Shown: positions 11,457-23,074, counted from the stretch's first letter. The stretch: 64,000 nucleotides of DNA from Phocoena phocoena (GCF_963924675.1 NC_089238.1:44534879-44598878), one strand, 5' to 3'. The notes: generated by a model not told the origin, from the letters alone. Numbers and translations: made by a program.

Positions 11457-12473
11457 ATTTTGTTGTCAATGATTCAGCTAGTCTGTGAGTTCTTTAAGCG
11501 TAGAGACCATATCTGTATTGCTCATCATGATAGAGAAGTTTAAGGCATATATTAGGAGCTCACACAAGAATAAATGATCCCCACTACTTGGGAGATTTCG
11601 TGGAAGAGATGGACTCCTAGTGGATCTTTAAAGAGTATGGAAAAAATTGGAAAAGCAATTTAAGAAGTGAATTTATGAAGGAATAGATAGGGGAAAATGT
11701 AGAAGAAAGGTTAATGTGAATATGGTTGAGAGTAAAAAAGGAAGGAATCAGTGGAGAATGGAGAACCTTAGAGGGTAATGCCTCACCAGGCTAGTGTCAT
11801 CTAAATACTGTGTCTGCCAAGTCCCAGACTCCATCATTTTCTCTTTTGATGTATTATAGCCTTACACCTAGGAATAAGGGTGCCTCTTTAGTGAAATAGC
11901 ACCTTTTCCCCTCCCATTTTGACCCTTAGTGTTTAAAATGAGTAAAATGTGTTCAGGAAGTATGTATTTGGATAAGTCAGAAGTTGGTACTACAGAAGAC
12001 AGTTTGCCCCAACCATGCAGAATGGTAAACCACACTAGTTCCAGCCCCAGCTGTCAGGCCAGGATTTCGCCCTAGCCCTTCTCCAATCAATACATAAGAC
12101 TGCCTGGTGCCATCGGGAAGGAGCTGTATTTTAAAAAATGAATGAAGTAGGACAGCCAAAATCTTTCCATTCTTTATGTTCTCCTCTGCTTTCTGCCCAG
12201 GAATGGGGACCCCTGAGATCTGCAGGTGAGCTGTATGAGGGTGCCACCCTCCCCTGACCCGAGAAGGGGCCAGGGCTACAAAAGTAGCCAGCCCTACATT
12301 ACAGCTTCTGAAATGCACTGTCAGAGTTAGTGACAGGGGAGCCGCTCTACCTCTGGGGCTACAGCACTGCAGTGAGCTTTAGTGGATCAATACTTTAGTC
12401 TTGTCATGCTAATTGCTCATTGGTTGACATTCATGATCCTTCCTTGCTCCCTCCCTATGTAAACTCTTTACAG
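11457..12473. other. Non-coding stretch left of the candidate exon
   Basis: No named repeat and no coding segment I can support. The end, 12440-12473, supplies a pyrimidine-rich tract and the CTTTACAG acceptor of the candidate exon that follows. Confidence 0.45.
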
Positions 12474-12548
12474 CTGGAACAGCGAGATGCAAAAATCCTG
12501 AGCCTTCAAAGCCAGCTCCTGAAGAAGAGAGAGGGCCTGGCAGCTGAG
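12474..12548 (+). CDS. Candidate internal exon, coiled-coil segment, gene not recognised
   Basis: Seen: a pyrimidine-rich tract ends in CTTTACAG, then 75 bases (25 codons) stay open in one frame, then a donor GAG|GTATGG follows. The translation starts LEQRDAKILSLQSQLLKKRE and has Leu/Ile at heptad-like spacing among charged and Gln residues, as in a two-stranded coiled coil. The other two frames contain stops. The exon is symmetric (phase 0 at both ends), so skipping it would keep the frame. Inference: it is an internal exon of a coiled-coil protein gene transcribed rightwards, with its partner near 13176-13344. I cannot name the gene; many scaffold, centrosomal and motor-associated proteins have such segments. 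A chance open frame with splice-like ends is still possible for 75 bases. Confidence 0.55.
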
Positions 12549-12898
12549 GTATGGTACTCCCCCATTTTCTTGCCCCCCCCTTAAAAAAGCTTCATGTGTT
12601 TCTGCATGTGATGGTGTGATAGGGAGACGCACGAAAAAATGCCTGGGGTTAACACGCCTGCAACAAGTAAATGGTATTACCTTTTCAGAACAAAACAGTA
12701 TCTCCCCTCCTTCCACTCCTCTTCCACACCCGCCCCCCCAAAAAAACCCAGAAAATAGAAAAATACCCACCCTTTCTATGAGTTTGGTTTTGGTCCTTCT
12801 TCTGTTTTGGTGAATCATTCACCTTCCACCAGCTCACAATGAACATGTATCTGTACTGTCCTCTTTGCTCCCTGACTAGGGCATGTCAGACGGAGCTG

Positions 12899-12900
<2 letters not shown>

Positions 12901-12953
<53 letters not shown>
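12901..12953. repeat. (GT)n microsatellite
   Basis: About 26 uninterrupted GT units, in the short interval between the two candidate exons. It is long enough to be length-variable between individuals. Confidence 0.97.
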
Positions 12954-12954
<1 letters not shown>

Positions 12955-13175
12955 TCACGCCTACCATATTGGCTTCCTGTCCCTGGAACATCAGCTTTTC
13001 TAGCTGGCTGAGCCTGTCCCCACAACGACTGTGGCCACTGAGACCACACCAACTCCTACCCTGTAAGCTTCAGGCCTGTGCTATGCAGGTTTTTGTTAAG
13101 CCGTTTAGTATTAATTGATTTTTTTTCCATTTTTTTCTTTCTTTCCCTGGGCGGGTCAATAGCTGGATGCTTCAG

Positions 13176-13344
13176 GAGCAGAGGATCTATCAACTGCAGA
13201 CCAAGCATAGGGAGACGCAGGCAGACCTGGAACAGAAACCCGGCCAGCTCCAGCCGCTCCAACAGTTCTTGGTAGCCAGACAGTCGGCAGCAGGAAGCAT
13301 GCCACGGGCCACGAGGCAGGAAATGACCCAATCCTCGAGGTCTG
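13176..13344 (+). CDS. Candidate internal exon, Gln-rich coiled-coil segment, gene not recognised
   Basis: Seen: a long T/C-rich tract (about 13115-13150) precedes two possible acceptors, CAATAG (exon from 13163) and CTTCAG (exon from 13176). The donor is TCTG|GTAAGT at 13345. With the second acceptor the segment enters in phase 0, which fits the phase-0 end of the 12474-12548 exon; from 13163 the same frame would need phase 2, and phase 0 would hit a stop. The translation begins EQRIYQLQTKHRETQADLEQ and continues Gln/Leu-rich, then becomes Ser/Arg-rich near the end (SMPRATRQEM). Length is 169 bases, ending in phase 1. Inference: it continues the coiled coil and leads into a linker. No following phase-1 exon was found in the window, so the gene's identity and extent stay open. 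Confidence 0.5.
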
Positions 13345-16079
13345 GTAAGTTTCCTCACTTTTGGAAAGTAAGGCAAATGATAACCAAGCCTGTTTTTCCT
13401 TCCTTGAAAGGGTCAGCAGCATTTCTGCTGATTTCAGTTAATGAGTTAAAGATCAAAATCAGGATGCCCCCCACAGATCTGCGAGGATGGAGGGATTGTG
13501 AGGGAAGAATGGGAGTTTGCGGGATAGAGGAGGGCTAACCAAACTCTGATCCTATGCTGAGCCACTGCAGCCAAGCAGATGTCCTGAGTATCGATCCCTG
13601 CATCTTATTGATTTTCTCTTGGGGCCAAGAATGGGGTGGACCTACGGAGGACAAGAGGAGAACCGACACCCTCCCAGAGGGCCATGCAACCATAATCAGT
13701 GATAACAGTGTTAAGTGGTCAGCCTGGAGATGAGGTTTGCTCAGATCTATTGATCTGCACTCCCCTGAGATATAAATCCTTCTGAATTCGCTTCCGTGGA
13801 TATAAGTATTTATAATTAAAATAGCCTAGGAGCCTCTTACAGGCACAGGGAGAGTGGCCCATCCCAGGGTGGGGTTTGATATCAGTCTCTTCCCTCTCCC
13901 TACTTTGTGCACTCTTCCCACTCTCTTGCATCTGTTTTTACATCTCGTTCTCTCTTTTGAACCCTATTTTGCTCACCCTCTGAGTGACAGGCACAATGTC
14001 TCAGGCTATCAGAAACTGGGAAAAATCCATTCTTTCTGAATGCAGCCTCCAGCTGAGGAAGGAGTGCTGCTCCCCCCAGTCAAGGCTATAGTTTCTGCAT
14101 TCAGGAGCCTGGACTCAGAAAGGAATGGGCTGTTTGGGGAGTGGGGACAGTGAGGGGAAGACTTCTTTAGTTGTTGCTTTGTTCTTGCTTTCATTGGGGC
14201 ATCAGATTGGTTTTGGTAACAAACAGCTTTATCGCCCAAATGTGTTAACCAATGCCAAGACCCTGTGTTGCCTTGCTCGCTATGTTAAATCTGGGAGGAT
14301 AATTTGAAGGGTCCCACACTCCCGTTTCTCAGCACCTCATAAATCTAAGCTCACATGAAGTGAACAGAGCAGCCCTTACCCAAGGGAAAAAGGAAGGATG
14401 CTGAGGACTTATTTAGGAGCAAAGCCCTTGAAGCCAGCCAGCAAGAACAAAACCATTGACCAAATCTTTGTCCACTGAAAGATCAACCTTATAGAGGATT
14501 GGAACTATTCAGCTTTAATGTTTAAAAATTTGGGTGGCAAGGAGAATGGTCTTTCAAATCATTTGCTGTGCTCCCTAAACCTACCATCTGCCTTGGTATC
14601 CAGGATACAATCTTTTCAGTTTTGGAACTTCTGACTACTTCCATCAGGTGTCTGCCTTGCTTCAGTGCTTAACCTTGAACTGTGTGTCTTTGTGCTTCTG
14701 CCTCAGCAGGTTTCATTAATTTGTAATTGATGCCTACAGAATTGTTTAAGGACTTCTAGATTTTATGCTCGTCAAGGATGTGTGTTAGGGTGTGTATGTA
14801 CTGTCTAGGATGTGGGGAGAATTCACTGGGTTTTGCTTCTCCTTATTTTAGAATGTTTAGTCACTCTGGTCCATCTGTGTGAGCTAATAAATGTATGTCT
14901 GTGTATCTCTTTGCTGGTGTCTGTACTTGGGAAGCAGTGAACATAAGCAGGTTAGAGCAATGCCCCACATTTCTCTACCATTTGCATTAACTGTGTCTTC
15001 CCCAGATGCATATTAAACTTTGCTATTTTTTTCTTTTTATTCAGAGGTGGTAGTTTCAGAACTCAAATCTAGCTCATTTGTCTCTTTTAGCAAATGATTG
15101 AAGGTTAGGGATTATTCCAATTGGCAGTCAAGGGTCAGTATTTTGGACTCCACTTGGCTTAGATAATTTATATAGAATAAAAGTCTAATAGGTATAATCA
15201 CAGTAGCCTTGGCTTAAGAATGTTTCTAAGCATACTTGAGACTGATAAACACTTCAAGCTAAAAATGCAAGAATGTTCCGGTTAGTGACTTGTATGCTTC
15301 TGTGGTAATGGAGAGAATGGGAATGCAGTTCTCTTTGTTTGATTTATATGGTGACACCCAGAACGTGAAAGGTGTATTTTACTGTAGAAATAAACTTTGA
15401 CATTGACCTAGAGAACAGAAGACCCAGGCTGGAACTTAAATCCTTCTCTGCTAGGTTATAATGAAAAGCATAATTTAAAAGAATAGATTTTTTTTTAGGA
15501 GGAAAAACCCTGACATTGGTGTCTTTCTCCCATTGTTTGTAATATTTGTCAACACGTGCTTGCATGATTTCTCTGAAGAACAAGCTTATTTGGAGAAAAT
15601 GATCTAAATTTTAGAATTGAATACACTTCACTAATTAAATGTGTTTTCTTGTGCTCTTAGTGCCACTAAATCTAAATAGCACATAAATTAATTCATTGCT
15701 GTCTTGTGCTACTGTTTCTACAGGTCATATTTGAAAGCTTGTTGCCAGCCATAGGGAAATGGAATCTTGGATGGGGAAAAAAAAAATCACACCTTTTATT
15801 ATGGAATCATCTAGTGGCTTAGGATAACAATCTTCAGTGTCTACTCTTGTAGGAATTTAGCCCCTTTGTTATAGATATAGTCATATGCTATATTTGCCTT
15901 TTATGTTTTACTACATAATGATATATTTTTCAGTCCCATTTTCCTAATAGGTTTTACATTCAACATATTTTATAATGCAAGGATAGAAATATTTCACTGT
16001 TGTTTCTATATTCATAGTGTAGAATATAATGATATCAATATTTCACTGTTATTTCCACGAAACCATATATTTATTATGT
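13345..16079. other. Non-coding stretch, probably intronic
   Basis: No repeat of a named family and no further exon with matching phase is visible over about 2.7 kb. The sequence is AT-rich with ordinary composition. The open frames near 13719-14307 and 15344-15583 show no domain. Confidence 0.45.
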
Positions 16080-16275
16080 TTCAAGCCTTTCTGAACATCT
16101 TGACATACTCATTTGATCCTTAGAGCAAACTTAGGAGACAAGCTAGAGCAAGAGTCGTTATCTCCATTTCACCAATAATAAACATGCACAATGTGAAGCA
16201 GATATTTGTGTCAGACTTGGGCCTATGACCTGAGGCTATGGGCTCCTGGTCAAGTGCTCTTTCTAAAACTGCCTG
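16080..16275 (-). repeat. MIR SINE relic, antisense
   Basis: Reads as reverse MIR: 'ctgaacatcttgacatactcatttgatccttagagc', 'ttatctccatttcaccaataa', 'tgaagcagatatttgtgtcagacttgggcctatgacc', 'gggctcctggtcaagtgctctttc'. The last phrase corresponds to the MIR 'tccagagtccgtgctctta' head end. Confidence 0.55.
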
Positions 16276-16784
16276 CTGCTGCCATTAATGTTTAATAAAA
16301 TTTTAGCATATTCTGTATTTCCAGCACCTATTACAACCACTGACATGCATATAAGGCAAATGTTGGTCAATCTTAATTGATAATTAGTATTCTACTCACG
16401 CAAGAAAAGGTTACAAGTAAGTATTTCAGGCATCTTTCTTCGGCCTTTATCATACCACAAGTAGCTGCAGAATCCAATGTCATGACAAATCGTTTTTGTT
16501 AGCCTCAGAAATTCTGTGAATTATTAATATGCCTAATCAATAAGTTTGCTCCCCAGAAACATGCCCCTGTCAAAACATAGTGACTATATATTATTTACTA
16601 TAAGTCACTGTATTTCGCAAAACCCTTGCACACATATTTAGTCTTCATACTTACCAACGTTTGCTTTTAAAGAAACATTATGTAAAATTTGAAGCATCTA
16701 GGTGAAGTGCTTAAAGTCAAGCATAAACTTTTCCTCTTCCTGAAAAAAGCACTGCTCCTTCCCTCAACCTTCTCACCAGTTCAG

Positions 16785-17300
16785 GGATTCTTAACCTTCT
16801 CTGTGCCACGAATCCTACTGCCAGTCTGCCATAGACCTGAAGCCTATGGACCTCTTCTCAGAATAATGCCCTTAAATATATGAAATAAACTATATAGAAT
16901 TACAAAGGAAATTAATTTATATTTAAATTCAGTTATCAAAATATTAAAATCAATTAAATATTTAAAACAATTTTTATGTTATATGTGTACTTTCTATTAA
17001 CATGTTGACAGTTCCAGTGATGGATCTACAACTATAATTTTAAGGTGGTGATAAGAATAAGAGATATTCTGAGATTACCTACAACAATACATGATATGGC
17101 TGTAATATGAAAATAGCTGTAACCATTACTGTGGTTTGTTTCCTACAGTTATAATTGAAGGAAATGGTAAATTGTTGTTCAATATTAGTGAAAATAAAGG
17201 TGTGATTTTTTTTTTTCCCCATCCAAGTTCACAGACCCACTGAATTCTATCCATGAACTCTTTAGGAATCAGTGGATGCCAGCGTAGGAACCCTTACTCT
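16785..17300. mobile_element. Old hAT-type DNA transposon relic (non-autonomous)
   Basis: The left end CAGGGATTCTTAACCTTCTC and the right end (reverse complement TAAGGGTTCCTACGCTGGCA) are imperfect inverted repeats, and both are followed by 'ccacgaatcc...tatggacctcttctcagaataatg' and 'ccaagttcacagacccactgaattctatccatgaactcttta' text seen in a common mammalian non-autonomous hAT element. There is no transposase frame. Clear 8-bp target duplications were not confirmed. Confidence 0.6.
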
Positions 17301-17585
17301 AGCTAGTTCCTACTCATTTTTCAAAACTCAACTGAAGCATCATCTTGTCTAATGAACTTCACTAACCCTCTCCCAGATGGAGTTAGCTGCCACTCTTCTG
17401 TGCCCCAAGAGAACCCACAACCTCTCTAACCCAACATTTAGCACAGCACAGGGTCTGCATCAATTTACTTGTCTGTCCCTCCCAAAGAGTACACATTCTT
17501 GAAGCCATGGGTCATGGCTTATATTAACACTACCCAGCAGAACGTCTGGCATATGGCAGCGGTTCACTCGATATTGAAAAGGAAG
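17301..17585 (+). repeat. L2 LINE 3' end
   Basis: 'tactcatttttcaaaactcaactgaagcatcatcttg' corresponds to the L2 'catccttcaagactcagctcaaatgtcacctc' block, followed by 'tctgtccctcccaaagagtacacattcttgaagccatgggtcatggct' and a terminal 'gaacgtctggcatatggcagcggttcactcgat', which matches the L2 end. It abuts the hAT relic. Confidence 0.72.
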
Positions 17586-19810
17586 AGGAAGGAAAATTCA
17601 ATGAGGAGGAAGCCATAAGTCACAGAAAGTTAAAATTAACAAAAAATTAAAGTCAGTAGCTTAAATGTCTGCTTGAGTCAAATTTTCCATTAATGGCAAC
17701 TTCATATCCCAGGCAATAAAGATGTGGATGATGTTCTGCTTCCCTTTTAGTGCAACTCGTAATTTATAGCCTCCTAAAAAATCATAATCCCATATTGAGG
17801 GACTAGTAATAATAATATCCCAGTTTCAGACCTGTTTTTTTCCTTTTAGGTTCTCATTAATACAGACAAGGGAAAGAGTCTGTAGGGACATTGAGAGAAA
17901 GGACTTTCTTCATACCTTGAGCTTTTAGGGATTTTCAGTCAAATTTAAAAAGCCAAGAAAAGTGATTTTGATTTTAAGGCACATATACAAATGTGTAAAT
18001 TCTCCCTAAAGCCATATGTACTTGAAAATGATTGTTAAGATTTCCTTGAAAAATAGAAGACTACTAATAAAAGCCTCAATTCTTAGCACAAATGCTTCGT
18101 GTAGGATAAGCATATATGCTTATTCACAGGAACTTACCCTTTTAGACATGCACTCAACTTCTTAATATTAATGTCACATAAAAATCAGCATTTATTCTTG
18201 CATAGTAATGTTGTATGCACCTCTTCTTTCCCAATAATAAATACTTGCCATCCCTACCCAACTGAATGGACATTTACATATCAATGTGAGGCTGCATATT
18301 TCTTGGGTACAAGTTGATTTTGACCTACAATGGACTTGTTTATTATAGGAAGAAGAGGATAGAGATCTAAATGGAGATAAAATTGGAAAAAATTTATAGC
18401 CATTTTTATTGTCTAGTAGATGTTTTCCATTCAATATATTTGTGCACAAATGCATATTGAACCTGAGTCTTTGATTACCACTTCAATAGCTTTCAATACA
18501 CCTCTCTCTATAGAATATCTTACTGAAATATACTAGTCAACCCAAAATTTAGATTACAGAATTGAATCTGAGTTAATATAGAGTCCTAAGATCTTGACTC
18601 GGATAAAGCTCATTTCACACCATCATTTAAAAAGACACTGACCCATGTGCACTGCATGTATTCTACAGTTGGTATCTTCTCAAGGTCATTGGTGACTGTC
18701 CACAGAGCAGACGCCTAAATATCCTTGTGGACCTGACTCCTATTACAGCATTCACCTACTTTCACCCAGTGAAGCAGAAAGTTGAAAAAGTAGTATTCAA
18801 AGTCCCTTATTCCTAAACAGAGTGTTGGTGGAGCAAAGGAAAAAGATTAGACAATGACTATAACGATAGATAGGGAGAAGTAGATCGCAGTGGAACTAGG
18901 GCTCAGAGAATTAGTCTCAAAGCATCAATCCATATTTGAGCCTCTTCATCTTTTGAAAGGAAGTTCCCACGTAGCCTTAACTGATATTCTTGTCTCTAGG
19001 TTTCGAAAGATACATTGCTTATTGCATGCTCTTTTAACCTTTACCTACCTGCTCCTCTCTGATGTTATCATTCTCCTCTTTCATTATTATTTCTCTCATT
19101 TCTGCTCTCCTTACTCTTTTGAAATATTTTATATTTTGAGTTAACTGTTACTTTAAATTTACCAATTTGGCATATAACCCTTGAGCTCTTCAGGAGAAAA
19201 GCCTACCCAAATCTAAAAGGTGAGAAATATTTTTAGCAGACAGATAAATTGCTCGAACTACACAGAAAAACATTTGCTAAGACTTGTTTTGCAAATAAAT
19301 ATAGGCATTCATAGTTGATATGATTGTTAGAATTACAGCAAGAATTTTATATTTATAATCACCCTTAATTTATGCAATGCCGTCTTCCAGGCAGGAAGGA
19401 AAATATGGAAGTCAAACAAGCAGACTGGGAAAGAAAGCTTAAATAATATACTGTATAACAAAAATTTATTTAAAAGAAACAAAGAAAGACCTGGACAAAT
19501 AGACTGTTAACAGAATCATAGCTTGAAATAAAGAGATTGCATAAAGCAATTGGCTTATGAATTTAATAATCAATAGAAGTTATTTTCAATCATCCACATT
19601 TTAAATACTATTTGAAAATTATAAATATTTTAAAAATAGGAAAATATTTTCAAAACAGAAAATTGTAAATATTTTCAAAACTATTCTCAGTAATTATCAT
19701 CTATTAAAATGTAAGCTCTGTGTCTAATAGTATAATGAATCAGATGTGAAGAGAGAAAAACTGAGAGTATGTAGAGGATAATGGAGTCAAGAGCAGGAAG
19801 CAGCTTTGGG
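17586..19810. other. Non-coding stretch, AT-rich
   Basis: No gene, exon or named repeat is supported. A local imperfect tandem of an AAATATTTTCAAAAC-containing unit at about 19640-19685 is the only internal structure noticed. Confidence 0.45.
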
Positions 19811-19811
19811 G

Positions 19812-20220
19812 ATGGATAAAGGACAAATCATTCCAGACAAATGTGATCACTCTTTTAAATCGCATTACGAGATTAATGGATGAAGGGAATGCACTAGAGG
19901 TAATATATATGGATTTTACTAAAGCATTTGATACACTGCTCCATGAATTTCCACTTGCAAAATTAATTCAAATTGGGTAGAATATGTGCATGGTCACATA
20001 GACTGAAAATTGGCTGAAGGACCATAAACAAAGAGCAACAACAAATGGTGGTCCCTCACATTTAGGTGGGAGACAGTGTCCAGGACAACCCTGAGGACTG
20101 ATGCCCACTTTAGTATCATATAACCACCTCACTAATGATCTGGGGAAAGGGAAGGAAATTAAAGAATTCGCAGAGTTTGACATAGGAAGTGTCACAAACC
20201 ATGATACAATTAGAGCACAA
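19812..20220 (+). mobile_element. L3/CR1-like LINE relic, reverse-transcriptase region
   Basis: Translation in pieces gives the signature order of a CR1-clade reverse transcriptase: VIYMDFTKAFDTLLHE (19900-19947; the family's 'vvYlDFsKAFDtv.H' block), then QIG and a stop, then ENWLKDHKQRATTNGGPSHL (the 'nWLkdRkqrv.vNG' block) and NDLGKGKEIKEFAEF, which stands where 'NDLe.gi..k..kFADD' is expected. An upstream FQTNVITLLNRITRLMDEG segment matches the region before the first motif. Stops and frame changes make it dead. The catalytic ADD box is not preserved (AEFD instead). Confidence 0.8.
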
Positions 20221-20809
20221 AAATGAGTTAAAAATAAAAGTGGAGAGTAAAGTTAAACATAGGTGATACTTAACCTCTTCTCACAACCAAAAGAAGAACA
20301 AAGGATTACTAGGAATATAGTTATATACAATTTTCATTTTAATTGTTAAAACACTGATTAGGGAAAGTCCATTTAAAACCATACTGTCATTAAATAGGGT
20401 GGTTCTTTATTCAGTTAGAATCTGAAATGTTATGCTCCTGGTTGCTCCAAATTTGAATTCATATAAAGAATTCATAGATAGGCTGAAGGGACAAGAGATT
20501 GATTTCTGAGAAAAGAATTTAATTATATCCACTTAAGTGCATAACTACTAGGGTATCAGTAATTTCCCCAAATACCTGGTGAGTTCAGGGCAAATAAGCA
20601 CCTTGAATGAACTTTGGCTCACTATAAGAATTTTTCTGATATAAATGTCTCCAAATACCATTTTGCTAACTTCCAGGACAACTTTACTCTTATTTCTGAT
20701 GTTGTAGTTGGAATTGTTGAAACCATATAAAATGTCATTGTTTAGAAACAGAATGAACTCTTAAAAAGTGGACTGGATGAAACTTGATTTTCCTTTAACA
20801 CAGAGCAGG
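20221..20809. other. Non-coding stretch
   Basis: No gene; the left part may continue the decayed LINE at 19812-20220, but I cannot read further motifs. The 20450-20800 part is AT-rich and unassigned. Confidence 0.4.
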
Positions 20810-20998
20810 ATCTTATTTATAATCAAAGCCCTTTCACATTCACCATCTCATCAAATCCTCTTAGCCACACTGAGAAGGAGGTATTATCATCCCCAAATTA
20901 CAGATGTGGAAATTGAGGCTCAGAAAGGATAACTGACTTGTCCAAGACTACACTATTAATAGATGACAGAATCATTTCTAAAGCCCACATTTTATGGA
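20810..20998 (-). repeat. MIR SINE relic, antisense
   Basis: 'ccctttcacattcaccatctcatcaaatcctcttagcc', 'gaaggaggtattatcatccccaaattacagatgtggaaattgaggctcagaaagg' and 'taactgacttgtccaagactacac' follow reverse MIR closely and in order. Confidence 0.85.
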
Positions 20999-21224
20999 CA
21001 CCTAGCATTGGGATCTTTCCACTAAACAACACTGTTTCCCACGCGTATACCATGAAAGAGACCATCTCAGAAGCCATATATACCAGGATATATACCAGGA
21101 TCTGACCTTGACTTTGTTCATCCTGTGCTGAGTTAGAAAACATAATGGAAAGGACCTAGCATGGAATCTGTGACATGGAAGTCAATAATGCTTAGCTCCT
21201 TTTCTTTGCTTTTTACCCTATTTA

Positions 21225-21450
21225 CAGCTTCTTCATTCAGCAAAGAGTTATCAAGTACATAATGGGTGCTGGACACTGTCCAGCTGTGCACATCTTAGTT
21301 TTTCTTCTCAATCATCTTAGTCTTCCTCTTAAGCTCAGGTCTCCCAAGTTCACCAGAAACTCCATGAGAGAAGACCCTGTGTCTACCTGTTTACTGCAGT
21401 GTCCCCAACACCTAGCAAATACTCAAAATATACTTCCTGAGTTAGAGAGA
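21225..21450 (+). repeat. L2 LINE 3' end, diverged
   Basis: The end 'ctccatgagagaagaccctgtgtctacctgtttactgcagtgtccccaacacctagcaaatactcaaaatat' corresponds to the L2 'ctccttgagggcaggga...gtccccagcacctagcacagtgcc...cactcaataaat' end. The left half is poorly conserved. Confidence 0.6.
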
Positions 21451-22189
21451 AAACATTCAGCCTCCCGCCTCCAAAGCTCCCCTGAGCTTTGGCGAGGCTT
21501 GTGTGCCTGCTTAGTTCCTTCCCACAGCATCAAATAAAATGGCCCACAAGCCACTGCACACACTGAAAGAGTGGGAAAAAAGTCCTGGATAGGGGCATGA
21601 GGAAGCTATATAATGCATGCATTTGTCAAGTTACTTTAACTTCTCTTGCACCAAATCACCCCAAGGGCCTATATTGCCATGTCTGATAACAAGCAAACCA
21701 CCATGCTAAAGTAGTTGGCTACTGGGACATCCTTTGCTGAATAGTAAGAGACAGACATTCTGTTTCTCCTATGCCCATAGCCCAGCTGCTCCACAGAAAG
21801 CCCTGCAGAGGCATGGCAGGAGCCCACTGCTTTGCATCTTCTGGATAATCTTCTCTCCTGCATATTTGGAAGGAAAGCCCACATTATAGAAACACTTGGC
21901 ACTTCTTCGGTGAATAGGCCAAGCCAAGGACACAGCAAGGGACACATAGCCCAGGTAGAGATGCACAACATGGGGACCCCCATGCATAAAGCCACGGCCA
22001 GGGTAAGGACCTGACCAGGGTCACCTCTCCTGCTGTGTCTGAAGTCAGTTCACATTCCCACTAAACAAAGGCAAAAGATGCACATCTGCTCAATTCCTGC
22101 CCTTTACCCAGCGCTGCCTGGGAATGTATTACATCACAGATATTTCCACCCACAATTGAACTAGTTATATTGTTTTCAAAAAGAATACC
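21450..22189. other. Non-coding stretch
   Basis: No named repeat or exon. The two overlapping minus-strand frames at 21669-21995 have no domain or splice context. Confidence 0.45.
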
Positions 22190-22560
22190 TTTGTCATTTC
22201 TAACCCTCTTCTTCTGCATTAGGCGTATTACAGTTGGGTGAGTGCACCTGAAGTCGTCAGTGAAGTGTCAGGTGTAATTTAGCACTGGGAGATTAATTAT
22301 GGGATTGCCCTTTAGGAAAAGGCTGGGAGCTCAGCCCTGCCTGTCAAATAGGTCCCTGCCTTCTAGCGGACTCTGCAGGTGAATGAATCAGTATTTGGCA
22401 TATCAGCATTTCATAGAGCCTCCATGCTAATGTCTTTTTGAAATGAAACCGAGAAAGCTGTTAACCTCAGTTAGCCGAGTGTCCCCTCTGTGACCGGGAT
22501 AAATCATCAATGTAGAGGCAGAGAACTCTGTTCTTATGCTTTGGGCAATGAGAGCCAGGG
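22190..22560. promoter_or_regulatory. Candidate conserved non-coding element
   Basis: This block is free of repeats and long frames, mixed in composition and rich in homeodomain-like TAATTA/ATTAAT, a CTGTCAAATAG and TGAATCA words. Compositional appearance only: it looks like the single-copy non-coding DNA that is often conserved near developmental genes. No direct evidence of function in this sequence. Confidence 0.3.
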
Positions 22561-22754
22561 CTGTGGAGAAACGGGTGGAAAGGACCTCCAACTCTTAGAA
22601 AACTGAGGATTTTTATCTCCCTTAAAAGGAAAAATGAATATTACTTCTCCTTGCCTCCTGATTTAGCTGTTCTAAAAGGATTTTGAATAATTTGATTCAG
22701 TTAGATAGCATATCCTTCCTTTCCAAGCCTTTGATCCCTCCTCAGTGAACCCCC

Positions 22755-22940
22755 CAAATATTTATATTATACTGTATATAATTACATTACAATATATGTG
22801 TGTATATGTATGTGTGTATATACATATTTATATATAAATGTGTATTAATCATATAATAGAAAATAATATGAATAATGTGTTTTATCATAATATATAATAA
22901 TATATTATATAATTGATATATAAATATTATATATATATAG
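22755..22940. repeat. AT-rich low-complexity and TATATG-type repeat
   Basis: Alternating TA-rich DNA with TGTGTATATG-like units and many short self-complementary pieces (for example ATATATAATAATATATTATAT). It could form cruciform or slipped structures. No gene. Confidence 0.85.
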
Positions 22941-23074
22941 GAACTCCTGGAATCTCTCACAACTGAAAATCTGGTCTTAACTGCCAGAGTAGTTACGGTC
23001 AGGTGACTAGGGATTCTCTATTCCCTACTAATTCTTGACTATTTTTCCATGATTCAGGTTCAGACAACATCCAT

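Noticed and set aside
12901..13118. Plus-strand frame beginning with a (CV)n stretch
   Set aside because: It is the translation of the (GT)n microsatellite, not a signal peptide or gene.
13163..13175. Alternative start of the second candidate exon at the CAATAG acceptor
   Set aside because: From there the phase-0 frame meets a stop and the open frame would need phase 2, which does not fit the preceding candidate exon. Not excluded if another exon lies between.
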